In this document: piece by piece, positions 45,188 to 52,986 of the stretch
Layout of the letters: every line of letters starts with the position of its first letter
Position numbering within the stretch: position 1 is the first letter of the stretch
DNA from: Nostoc sp. NMS8
GTDB taxonomy: Bacteria > Cyanobacteriota > Cyanobacteriia > Cyanobacteriales > Nostocaceae
Length of the DNA: 64,000 nucleotides
Assembly (NCBI RefSeq): GCF_017115045.1
Contig: NZ_JABXKK010000085.1
Span: forward strand, 1-64,000
Reading direction: 5' to 3'
Notes under the pieces: generated by a model
What the model saw: only the letters and a program-made list of their open reading frames with translations
Database searches by the model: none
Told to the model about the DNA's origin: nothing
Made by a program: the position numbers and the translations under genes

Positions 45188-45601
45188 TGGGGTAGGCATC
45201 TTGCCATACGTGTCAACTTAACGTGAAACCCTTGTCAAGACCTGATATTGAGTTCATTCACTGACCATCACGAGCCGCGTTACCCCACCCTAACCCTCCC
45301 CTTATAAAGGCTACGGTGTACACACATCTTTCTAGAAAACCAAAATCGTTCTAGATCCCCCTAAATCCCCCTTCTTAAGGGGGACTTTGAGAGTTTTTTG
45401 CCCCCCCTTTTTAAGGGGGGTTGGGGGGATCAAAAGCCCATAACGCAGTTCTAGAAGACTTGTGTGTACACCGTAGCCTTATAAAGGGGAGGGAACTGCA
45501 TTTCTTTTTCCCACCTTTCCAAGGGGGATTAAGGGGGGTAAAATGCTTGTGGGATAAGAGTTTTAACTTAAGTTGAGACAAATGGCATCTTGCCCGCCCC
45601 A
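45188..45601. repeat. MITE of family C interrupted by another MITE
   Basis: The outer ends TGGGGTAGGCATCTTGCCAT..TGTCAACTTAA and TTAAGTTGAGACAAATGGCA..GCCCCA are inverted repeats (about 34 bp, with several differences). Inside is an older CCCTCCCCTTATAAAGGGGAGGG palindrome that received the element at 45309-45478. Confidence 0.75.
45309..45478. repeat. Nested MITE (family B), 170 bp, with 7-bp target duplication
   Basis: Ends GGCTACGGTGTACACAC and GTGTGTACACCGTAGCC are perfect inverted repeats. TTATAAA flanks both sides (45302-45308 and 45479-45485). The core GATCCCCCTAAATCCCCCTT is the same as in family A, although the ends differ. Confidence 0.92.
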
Positions 45602-45638
45602 CAATATTGGATAATTTATTTTTTGGAGTTCCCTAAAT

Positions 45639-45713
45639 CGCCGTCAAAACAAAATACTGATTATTGTAAAGACGGCGATTCATCGCGTCTCTTGTTTTCA
45701 CCGAACAGTATTG
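45639..45713. repeat. Partial MITE family D, reverse orientation
   Basis: Reading the minus strand, CAATACTGTTCGGTGAAAAC then AAGAGACGCGATGAATCGCC and TTTGTTTTGACGGCGATT parallel 32081-32155. The other terminal repeat is missing. Confidence 0.65.
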
Positions 45714-45742
45714 GCCTCACTTTCTAACCGCCAGGGCTTAAA

Positions 45743-46585
45743 CTACTTATTCCCACACAATAAGCCAAACCGAACTAACCCGCGCTCATAACCGCGACGC
45801 ATCAACCCTAGTGATAACGCCCCTTGAATGGTAGTCCAACCGGCATTGAGTAAACCCCAAAGCGCTTGGGGAGTGAACGCCGAATCAATGACTACATTCC
45901 AAAAGGGCGCGACGGCAGTTGACCAATCGGCGGTGCGAATATTGTTTAATGGAAGTTGACGGGCGATCGCTTCATACTCTGGTAAAGAAATCACATAAGG
46001 CAAACAATACACCCGATAAATATCCTGCAAATGCTTTTCTTCATCTGCCGTCAGTGGTAATTTATCAGTCGGTCGATGACACCAAGTCACCATAATTAAC
46101 TTGCCACCAGGCTTCAAGACTCGATAGCACTCCTGGAGAAACTTAGTTTTATCTGGCATGTGTTCGCCACTTTCCAGCGACCAAACCAAATCAAAAGAAT
46201 TATCAGCAAAAGGCATTGCTTGAGCATTGGCGACCTGAAACTGAGTTCTCAGACTCAAATTCGCTTCCGTTGCACGTTCAGTTGCTCTGGCAGCTTGCAC
46301 AGGACTCAAAGTAATTCCTGTAGCCCTAGCATTAAACTTTTCAGCCAGGTATAAAGAACTGCCACCAATGCCACAACCCACATCGAGGATATTTTCTGCT
46401 GCTTGTACCCCTGCCCATTTGAGCAGTTCTTCGATTAAATCAATTTGAGCTTGACGACGGTCTTTTTTCTGGCTGCCATCGACACCGTAGTAGCCGTGGT
46501 GCATGTGTTCGCCCCAAATCTGCTCCCACAGGCCAGAAGAAGCATCGTAGAACTGCTGAATTTGCTGATAAAGTGTTGCACTCAT
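45743..46585 (-). CDS. SAM-dependent methyltransferase, gamma-tocopherol methyltransferase-like
   Basis: 280 aa. Motif I ILDVGCGIGGSSLYLAEKF, post-I ATGITLSPVQAARA, FDLVWSLESGEHMPDK and VLKPGGKLIMVTWCHR follow the pattern of tocopherol C-methyltransferases, as does the N-terminal YDASSGLWEQIWGEHMHHGYY. That enzyme methylates gamma- to alpha-tocopherol at the membrane. No signal peptide is evident. The related sterol/sarcosine methyltransferase branches cannot be ruled out. Confidence 0.82.
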   Translation of the reverse strand: MSATLYQQIQQFYDASSGLWEQIWGEHMHHGYYGVDGSQKKDRRQAQIDLIEELLKWAGVQAAENILDVGCGIGGSSLYLAEKFNARATGITLSPVQAARATERATEANLSLRTQFQVANAQAMPFADNSFDLVWSLESGEHMPDKTKFLQECYRVLKPGGKLIMVTWCHRPTDKLPLTADEEKHLQDIYRVYCLPYVISLPEYEAIARQLPLNNIRTADWSTAVAPFWNVVIDSAFTPQALWGLLNAGWTTIQGALSLGLMRRGYERGLVRFGLLCGNK

Positions 46586-46837
46586 GAAAAAAGTAGTATT
46601 GAGACGAAGTAAAATTCAAAAAAACATACAGGTTAGGCTACCATGTATGTTTTTAATTAGATAAGGGTATTTTTACTTCCAGGGACGGTAAACCAAGATT
46701 TATCCTCCTTGGAAAAATTGATCAGTTTTACCTTAAGAAACTTTACTGAGTCGAATTTATGTCAATTTTCTCAAATAGAGCTACAGCTTAAAGCCTTGGC
46801 AACCGATTTTAAATCTGACTTTTTGAATTTTGAATTG
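46586..46837. other. Short AT-rich intergenic region
   Basis: About 250 bp between the methyltransferase start and the TPR gene's 3' end. No clear hairpin or repeat; likely holds the methyltransferase promoter. Confidence 0.35.
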
Positions 46838-47941
46838 TTAATGTCCGGTATTCGTGGAATTAGACTGTGGTTCAGCTGATACAGGCACATTGCTAGGATT
46901 TACTGACGTTTCTGGTTGATTTGGCGTCTGTGGCTCAGGTGTTTGTACTACATTACTTGTAGAATCTGAACTCTGAGAAGAAGTAGCTGTTTGACTGGCT
47001 TGAGGTTGCTTACTTTGCTGGGCAATTTGCTGCATTAGCTGCTCAATTTTCTGGGCTTGTTCAATGTTGCCTTGCTGACGATATTCATTATGAGCGCGTT
47101 GCAAGACTCCACTGGCTTTATTGATGTCGCCCTGATTATATAAAGTAACTCCCAAGTTATAGTAAGCTGAGGCATTTTTCGGATTTTGGCGAATAGATTG
47201 CCGATAAACAGAGATAGCCTCAGAAGCTTGACCATGCATTGCTAGCAAACTTGCCATGTTGTTGTAAGCTGTGGCATTTTTAGGATCTAGCTGCAATACT
47301 TGGCGATAAGAAGCGATCGCAGGCTCTATTTTTCCTTGTTGTTGCAAGGCGATCGCTAGGTTAAAATAAGCGTTTGCATAAGTGCTATCTAGATTGATTA
47401 CTTGCTGATATGCTGCGATCGCATCCTCAACTTGTCCTTGTTCATACAGCACCAAACCCAGATTATACAGCGCTGCCACCCTTGTAGAATCTATCACTAA
47501 GCTCTGGCGATAAGCCGTAATCGCAGCTTCTTTTTCTCCTTGTCGGTGCAAGACTAACCCTAAGTTGTAATAAGCTTCGCTAAAATTGGGATTAATCTTA
47601 ATCGCCTCTGTATATTCTTGTAAAGCTATATCCAGGCGATTTTGCTCCATAAAGATATTACCTAGATAATTTCGCGCTGCCCCAAGGCTAGGATCTCGTT
47701 GCAACGCTTGGCGAAAGGCATATTCCGCACCCTGTAAGTCTTTACGGTTATAGCGCGTCACTCCCTGCTGGAAAAAGCTAGCAGCTTCCAAATCCTGAGA
47801 AATTGCGGTTTCTGCCAGCAACTTGCTAACTGGGAAATTAGTAATTGCCGGTGTAGCCAAGACCAAAAACGCAGAACACCCAACTAGTGTTACCTGGCAA
47901 AATAAATTTAAGCTCTGAGAAAATAGGTATTTTTCAGACAT
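46838..47941 (-). CDS. Secreted or membrane-anchored TPR protein
   Basis: 367 aa from ATG 47941 (an in-frame ATG at 47995 gives 18 more hydrophilic residues). A hydrophobic N-terminus (LFCQVTLVGCSAFLVLATPA) serves as signal or anchor. Residues ~50-285 are about seven canonical 34-aa TPR units (AYYNLGLVLHRQGEKEAAI). The C-terminal ~75 residues are Gln/Ser/Thr/Pro-rich and unstructured. TPR arrays bind partner proteins; the partner is unknown. Repeat sequences here are well diverged, unlike the CHAT gene's. Confidence 0.85.
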   Translation of the reverse strand: MSEKYLFSQSLNLFCQVTLVGCSAFLVLATPAITNFPVSKLLAETAISQDLEAASFFQQGVTRYNRKDLQGAEYAFRQALQRDPSLGAARNYLGNIFMEQNRLDIALQEYTEAIKINPNFSEAYYNLGLVLHRQGEKEAAITAYRQSLVIDSTRVAALYNLGLVLYEQGQVEDAIAAYQQVINLDSTYANAYFNLAIALQQQGKIEPAIASYRQVLQLDPKNATAYNNMASLLAMHGQASEAISVYRQSIRQNPKNASAYYNLGVTLYNQGDINKASGVLQRAHNEYRQQGNIEQAQKIEQLMQQIAQQSKQPQASQTATSSQSSDSTSNVVQTPEPQTPNQPETSVNPSNVPVSAEPQSNSTNTGH

Positions 47942-48063
47942 GAATAACAGACCTGTACTTATTTTTAACTCCTCATAAGTCAGAGTACCCACCACGAAAG
48001 AAAAAATTCCAAATTCCCCACTCTTAACTCCTAACTCTTGTAGAGATGCGATTAATCGCTTCT

Positions 48064-49227
48064 CTACTCCCCACTCTCCACTCCCGCGGCTGACGGCAAA
48101 ATTAACATGGCATCGCCGAAGGAATAAAAACGATATCTAAAAGCGATCGCTTCGTTGTATATATTCAATAACCGTTGTCTGCCAATTAGCGCACTTACCA
48201 GCATCAATAAACTAGAACGAGGTAAGTGAAAATTCGTAATCAAACCATCCACTACCCGCCATTGGTAGCCGGGATAAATAAACAAGTCTGTTTTACCACA
48301 GTATGGTTGTAAGTTCCCAGATTTAGCTGCCCCTTCCAAAGCCCGTACTGCTGTTGTTCCTACAGCAATAATCCGACCGCCAGCAGCTTTAGTGGCACGG
48401 ATTTGCTCTACTGTAGCGGCGGGAACTTCAATCCATTCTTCATGCATCTGGTGGGTAGTTACGTCCTCTACTTCCACAGGGCGAAATGTGCCGACACCAA
48501 CGTGTAGTGTGACAAAAGCTTGATTGATTTGGCGATCGCGCAACTTTTCTAATAATTCTGGGGTAAAGTGTAATCCTGCCGTCGGTGCTGCGATCGCTCC
48601 TGGCTGTTTAGCATAAACTGTCTGATACTGCTCATCAGCAGCTTCTGAGGTAGTGATGTACGGTGGTAGCGGGACTTCACCAAATACCTCTAACAGTTCC
48701 ACCAAAGTCTTTCCCTCTGGTACGTCAAATTGCAACAAACGCCCCCCGGTTGCTGCGTCTGTTTCTAGAACCGTAGCGGTGAGTTGGGAACTGGGGATTG
48801 GCGAAGAATCTTTATAATCCCGAATCCCTAATTGCCCTGGTTCAAAAATTATCTTCGCTCCCAGTTTGAAGCTTTTTCCTGGCTTAACTAAAGCTAGCCA
48901 ACAGTTATGCTGCCGTTCTTCCAACAGCAACACTTGGATTTTCGCACCAGTGGATTTATGACCATAAAGCCGCGCTGGAATGACTCTTGTATTGTTCATA
49001 ATCAACAAATCACCAGAGCGTAGCAGTCCAGGCAAATCATGGAAAATATGGTGTAGGGATGCTGCTTCGATGCCTGTAGTGGGAGAATCAACTACCAGTA
49101 ACCGCGAACTATCTCTAGGAACTGCTGGGTTTTGGGCAATGAGTTCTGGAGGTAGTTCGTAGTCATAGCCAGCTACCGAGCAATCTAATTCAAAATCTTT
49201 TGCTTGTGGACGAGATGTATCTTTCAA
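48064..49227 (-). CDS. queA: tRNA S-adenosylmethionine ribosyltransferase-isomerase
   Basis: 387 aa. QueA moves the ribosyl group of SAM onto preQ1 at the wobble position of GUN-anticodon tRNAs, making epoxyqueuosine. Hallmarks: [60 protein letters not shown] and [15 protein letters not shown]. The length is slightly above the bacterial norm because of a short insert near residue ~145. It is upstream of, and on the same strand as, the TPR gene, though unrelated. I looked for a preQ1 riboswitch upstream and saw none. Confidence 0.96.
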   Translation of the reverse strand: MKDTSRPQAKDFELDCSVAGYDYELPPELIAQNPAVPRDSSRLLVVDSPTTGIEAASLHHIFHDLPGLLRSGDLLIMNNTRVIPARLYGHKSTGAKIQVLLLEERQHNCWLALVKPGKSFKLGAKIIFEPGQLGIRDYKDSSPIPSSQLTATVLETDAATGGRLLQFDVPEGKTLVELLEVFGEVPLPPYITTSEAADEQYQTVYAKQPGAIAAPTAGLHFTPELLEKLRDRQINQAFVTLHVGVGTFRPVEVEDVTTHQMHEEWIEVPAATVEQIRATKAAGGRIIAVGTTAVRALEGAAKSGNLQPYCGKTDLFIYPGYQWRVVDGLITNFHLPRSSLLMLVSALIGRQRLLNIYNEAIAFRYRFYSFGDAMLILPSAAGVESGE

Positions 49228-49391
49228 ATTACCTTGTACTAGTTTTTGCTTTATTTAGTATTTATACTCTCTCAAAAAAGCTAGTTTAAGCTTTCCCTTC
49301 TAAAGGAACTTTAAGGGATCTTGGCTCAGTTTTGCCGCAAGGCTATAAGATTGTTACTATTAGGTAATACGGAAAACTTAACATAAAAATT

Positions 49392-49429
49392 GGGTAAACC
49401 TCCCCATCTAAAAACGGGGGCTTTTACCC
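49392..49429. promoter_or_regulatory. Stem-loop upstream of the 49500 gene
   Basis: GGGTAAACCTCCCC, a 10-nt loop, then GGGGGCTTTTACCC: an imperfect stem 71 bp before the next start. It may be a leader hairpin or a dispersed repeat; nothing decides. Confidence 0.35.
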
Positions 49430-49499
49430 TACCGGGAAAGGGCACTGATTGACGAATATAGATATGTAGGATTGGCTTTGATCCCAAGCACCAACAAAC

Positions 49500-49889
49500 A
49501 TGGAATACTTGTACTATCTGGCAAATGCCAGTCTAACCCTGAGGGTCGTTCAACACCTCCACGCTAGACCCCAGACACCAGTTTCGTTCATCACCGTAAT
49601 TCATCAAATTGATGGCTGGGTGGTTAGGATCAAACTCAAAGGTCAAATCTCGCCCCAAGAAGATGGCGACTTTCGCGCTTTTCTAAATGAATTAGGAATT
49701 AGCTACGAACCGCCAATGAGGGTGCAAATGGCACTTTGGAGTTTGGAAGCGGGACAGTGCCCTGTGGATGTGATGCGTCGCTATCAAGTCGCGATCGTTT
49801 CTCATGGTAGCCCAGAGAGAGACGAAATTGAAGCATTTCGACAACAGTTTGTCCGAGGCTTAGGCTACTGTCCAGAAACTTTGGCGTGA
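49500..49889 (+). CDS. Conserved small protein of unknown function
   Basis: 129 aa, cytosolic, no membrane segment. Compact alpha/beta composition: VSFITVIHQIDGWVVRIKL strands, then the helical MALWSLEAGQCPVDVMRRY and EIEAFRQQFVRGLG. Looks like a real, well-folded protein, and I have the impression it is widespread in cyanobacteria, but no function or named domain is recognised. Convergent with the yraN-like gene. Confidence 0.65.
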   Translation: MEYLYYLANASLTLRVVQHLHARPQTPVSFITVIHQIDGWVVRIKLKGQISPQEDGDFRAFLNELGISYEPPMRVQMALWSLEAGQCPVDVMRRYQVAIVSHGSPERDEIEAFRQQFVRGLGYCPETLA

Positions 49890-49959
49890 CATTATTTGGT
49901 TGTAACGCCACTACAAAATAGTTGGTTATTGGTAATCAAGATATTTTATCCATTACCGA

Positions 49960-50466
49960 TTAGCCATTATCAATTAAAGAGTCGAAAGCTGCCGGAATGT
50001 ATTCTTGCAGCTTAAACTTATATCCGTCTACTGATGAAGTAGCTAGAGCTTCCTGGTTTGCTGTAACCCCAATCAGATTTTTTGGTATCTTTTGACAGTA
50101 GACAATAGCAACATCAAATCGACAAGAATAATCTACCTTATCAGGGTGCTGGGCTAAGAATATTTCAGCTGTCTGACAGATTTTTGCTTGCTTTTGTAGG
50201 GTAATTGCGCTTCTTCCCCCTGCATCCCAGCTACCTGAACTGCGGGTTTTGACTTCAACAAAAATCAATATCGAGTGCTGAGTCCTGAGTTCTCCTGCTG
50301 TTCCCTCTGCTTCTCTAGCATATTCAGCAATGATATCAATTTCCCCCCAGCGGCTAGAAAAGCGACGATGGAGAATTATCCAACCTGTAGATTGCAACCA
50401 TTGGGCTACTAGGTCTTCTCCTAAATGACCAATATCTGGATAATGAGATGGAGGAAGGTTAGCCAT
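49960..50466 (-). CDS. YraN/UPF0102-family putative endonuclease
   Basis: 168 aa, larger than the ~120-aa norm because of an insert after [13 protein letters not shown] and a longer C-terminus. The PD-(D/E)xK core is visible: [23 protein letters not shown] (D) and [13 protein letters not shown] (E-x-K). The family resembles Holliday-junction resolvases; its function is unproven. Divergent from the pentapeptide protein gene. Confidence 0.9.
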   Translation of the reverse strand: MANLPPSHYPDIGHLGEDLVAQWLQSTGWIILHRRFSSRWGEIDIIAEYAREAEGTAGELRTQHSILIFVEVKTRSSGSWDAGGRSAITLQKQAKICQTAEIFLAQHPDKVDYSCRFDVAIVYCQKIPKNLIGVTANQEALATSSVDGYKFKLQEYIPAAFDSLIDNG

Positions 50467-50505
50467 TGACTATAAATATCATGAATTCTGTGAATTCTAG
50501 GTTAA

Positions 50506-50535
50506 GCGATGCCTGCGGCGGACTACGCCTACGCA
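50506..50535. repeat. REP-type palindrome
   Basis: GCGATGCCTGCGGCGGACTA onward to CGCCTACGCA, related to the copies near 20476 and 51778. It sits within the longest open frame upstream of the pentapeptide gene, supporting the later start at 50589. Confidence 0.7.
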
Positions 50536-50588
50536 CAGCGGATTCTACACTCGACTCATCCCCAACAAAACTGGGCTTGAAGTATCAA

Positions 50589-51086
50589 ATGAAACATCAG
50601 GTTTGGGCAAGCATACTCGGCTTATTCCTGTGGGGAATAGTTGGCATCACCGCAACAGTCGGTTTTACTCCAACAGCTTTGGCACTCGAATATAATAAGG
50701 AAATTTTGGTTGAGGCTGATTTCTCTGGACGTGATTTAACAGACTCTAGCTTTACTAAAGCTAATCTTCGCCAAAGCAACTTCAGCCACGCTAAGTTAAA
50801 CGGTGTCAGCTTCTTTGCCGCAAATTTAGAGTCTGCGAATTTGGAGGGTTCTGATTTAAGAAATGCCACTTTAGACTCGGCTCGTTTAGTCAGAGCAAAT
50901 TTGACAAATGCACTGTTGGAAGGTGCTTTTGCTGCTAACGCTAGATTTGACGGTGCAATTATTGACGGGGCAGATTTTACCGATACGCTACTGCGTCCCG
51001 ATGAGCAAAAAAAATTGTGCAAACTTGCCAAAGGGACTAATCCCGTTACAGGGCGAGATACGCGTGACACGTTATTTTGTCCTTAG
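50589..51086 (+). CDS. Pentapeptide-repeat protein with signal peptide
   Basis: 165 aa from ATG 50589, which places a proper signal peptide ([17 protein letters not shown], ending near ALALE) at the N-terminus; the frame opens earlier (50466) but runs through a REP. About 18 A(D/N)Lxx-type pentapeptides ([26 protein letters not shown]) form a right-handed beta-helix. The C-terminus has two cysteines ([14 protein letters not shown]), typical of thylakoid-lumen pentapeptide proteins. Function unknown. Confidence 0.85.
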   Translation: MKHQVWASILGLFLWGIVGITATVGFTPTALALEYNKEILVEADFSGRDLTDSSFTKANLRQSNFSHAKLNGVSFFAANLESANLEGSDLRNATLDSARLVRANLTNALLEGAFAANARFDGAIIDGADFTDTLLRPDEQKKLCKLAKGTNPVTGRDTRDTLFCP

Positions 51087-51223
51087 TATTTTCTTATCTG
51101 GATATGGGGCATTGGGCATTGAAAAGAGGCAGAGGGGCAGGGTGCGGGGGGCGGAGGGGAATAATTCTTCTCCCTGCTGCTCCCCTGCTCCCTTATCCCC
51201 CTACTCCCCATTCCCTACTTAAC

Positions 51224-51601
51224 CTACCAACCACGGGCACCAATCTTTTGACAAACAATTTGCATTCCTTTGCCTGGTGAAGAATCGGCTACAAAAGCTA
51301 TTTCTCCTTTCTGCTGATCGTCTTGAAGTAGCTGTCCATCTGAGCTATAAATGGCAATACGATTCCGAAAAAGCCGCGATTCTTTGCACGAAGCATCAAA
51401 GGTAGTTTCAAAGATGCCATCTCCATAGATTCCGTAAAGCTTATATGTAGTGCCTTGAATAGTTTTTGTGTCCAGAGCTACACTGTTTCCTAATTGATCG
51501 TGCCCTACAGTGATATATCTTTGTGCATCTTGGGCGATGGCACTACCATTACTCAATAAAATAGCGATCGCTCCCACCACACCTCCTATTTTAAAATACA
51601 T
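51224..51601 (-). CDS. Small exported protein of unknown function
   Basis: 125 aa. Signal peptide GGVVGAIAILLSNGSAIA, cleaved before QDAQRY. The mature part is beta-rich (YITVGHDQLGNSVALDT, TYKLYGIYGDGIFETTF) with two cysteines (DASCKES, QIVCQKIG) that may bond. This pattern resembles small cyanobacterial secreted proteins without named function. Confidence 0.65.
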   Translation of the reverse strand: MYFKIGGVVGAIAILLSNGSAIAQDAQRYITVGHDQLGNSVALDTKTIQGTTYKLYGIYGDGIFETTFDASCKESRLFRNRIAIYSSDGQLLQDDQQKGEIAFVADSSPGKGMQIVCQKIGARGW

Positions 51602-51944
51602 ACAGTTTCAAAATATAAGATTTCATATATTTCTATCCGCAATCAAAGTGGTTCTGGCAGGGTAAAAGCACTGAAATCAAGACAAAGCAAGGAGTTATGG
51701 CAAACCGAAAAACTTAGTAATTACAGGCAAAAGCTTACTACAGACTTCAACTAGCTTTTCATTAGTAGGCAAATCAGCGATATCTACGACGGCCTACGCC
51801 AACGCACCTTTCAAGAACTTGAGGCTGTTTTTGCTATTTTCTGCATGGCTCCATTTTTTGGGTTTGGCTGTGGGGCGATCGCATCTGAACTCAAATGGGA
51901 ACCATAAGAAAATAAGCTAATACATCACACTAGATTGGTTTCCC
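51602..51944. other. Intergenic region of about 340 bp ahead of the HNH-dynamin pair
   Basis: It contains a decayed REP copy (51778-51806) and a HIP1 octamer near 51887. The promoter of the HNH-like gene should be here. No other structure is evident. Confidence 0.45.
51778..51806. repeat. Decayed REP-type palindrome
   Basis: CGATATCTACGACGGCCTAC then GCCAACGCA, a diverged member of the family at 20476, 20553 and 50506. Confidence 0.5.
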
Positions 51945-52955
51945 ATGTCTAACGAACAAGAGCATAATTCCACTTTTAACGCAGCTGCCAACATTAACGT
52001 TCAACACGCTCAATTACAAGATTTATCCTTAAGTGCAGCCCGTAGATTATATAAAGGTGGGATTCGATCTGGTGATCCGATCAGAACCAGAGTGCAAGCC
52101 CAAGAAATGTTAGATAAAATCCCTCCATCTCAAAGAGCAGGGATTGATGGCAAATCGGCTGATGTTAATACCCAAAAATACCTATCAGATAAACACGCTA
52201 GTCATATCAAACCGCATAGCAAAGGCGGCTCAAATGATCCCAAAAATATCAAGTGGGAAAACGCCAAAGATAATTTAGCTCGTGGCGATAAACCCATGAC
52301 TTCGCAGGAGCAAATGAGACTAGATGCTAAATGGCATTTTGATAATCTAACAGGTGCAGTTAAAGCAGGTGTTAAAGCCGCGCCTCTGGGAGCAGCCATT
52401 GGTGTAGCGACGACAGCACCATTTTCGTTACTAACCAACGGGCTGCGCGTAGTTCGGGGTGAAATTTCTGCACAAGAAGCCGCTATAGAAACATTGAAAG
52501 ATACCGTAAAAGGCGGCACAGTTGGGGGTGTGACAGCGTTTGTAACCACAACAGTAGCAGCAGCTTGTCCACCAATTGCGATCGCTTTAACCGCAGCAGC
52601 ACCAGTTTTAGCTGTTGTTGGAACTGCGGGTATGGTTTACGAGTTTTTCAAAATCCTCGATGACCATAAAAAAACGGTGAAAATCTATTATGAATCTTTA
52701 ACTCAGCAAGAATTAGAAAGATTACAAGCAATTGAAAACGAATTGATTTATGAACACCAGAAAAATCTAGAGTTTTTGGCTGAAGCGCAAGCAATTAATC
52801 AAGAAATTACAAATCGCCCAATTGCACCGGGGATAGAAGGGGCTATGCAACGTTTACGTGAATCAGTCGCTATTGCTCAGTCTCTAGGATTAACATCAGC
52901 AGATAGTAAATTGCTTGCTGGTTCTCAACTACCTCATATTCTCACAGAACAATAG
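51945..52955 (+). CDS. HNH-like nuclease domain protein with hydrophobic membrane-type segment
   Basis: 336 aa. Residues ~80-115 match the HNH/His-Me-finger pattern SHIKPHSKGGSNDPKNIKWE: H84/H87, N101 and N110. The last position is Asn rather than His, as in some HNN variants, so activity is plausible but not proven. Residues ~140-236 are Ala/Gly/Val-rich with hydrophobic stretches (GGVTAFVTTTVAAACPPIAI) that could insert into a membrane; they resemble toxin or pore-type segments. The end is helical (LERLQAIENELIYEHQKNLE). The dynamin-like GTPase starts 31 bp downstream on the same strand, so the two are almost certainly co-transcribed. I do not know this combination as a named system. Confidence 0.7.
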   Translation: MSNEQEHNSTFNAAANINVQHAQLQDLSLSAARRLYKGGIRSGDPIRTRVQAQEMLDKIPPSQRAGIDGKSADVNTQKYLSDKHASHIKPHSKGGSNDPKNIKWENAKDNLARGDKPMTSQEQMRLDAKWHFDNLTGAVKAGVKAAPLGAAIGVATTAPFSLLTNGLRVVRGEISAQEAAIETLKDTVKGGTVGGVTAFVTTTVAAACPPIAIALTAAAPVLAVVGTAGMVYEFFKILDDHKKTVKIYYESLTQQELERLQAIENELIYEHQKNLEFLAEAQAINQEITNRPIAPGIEGAMQRLRESVAIAQSLGLTSADSKLLAGSQLPHILTEQ

Positions 52956-52986
52956 GAATTAAATTTTAGAGGATTACATAGTTTGT

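Noticed and set aside
49228..49260. preQ1 riboswitch upstream of queA
   Set aside because: No recognisable pseudoknot sequence or terminator pair in the short leader.
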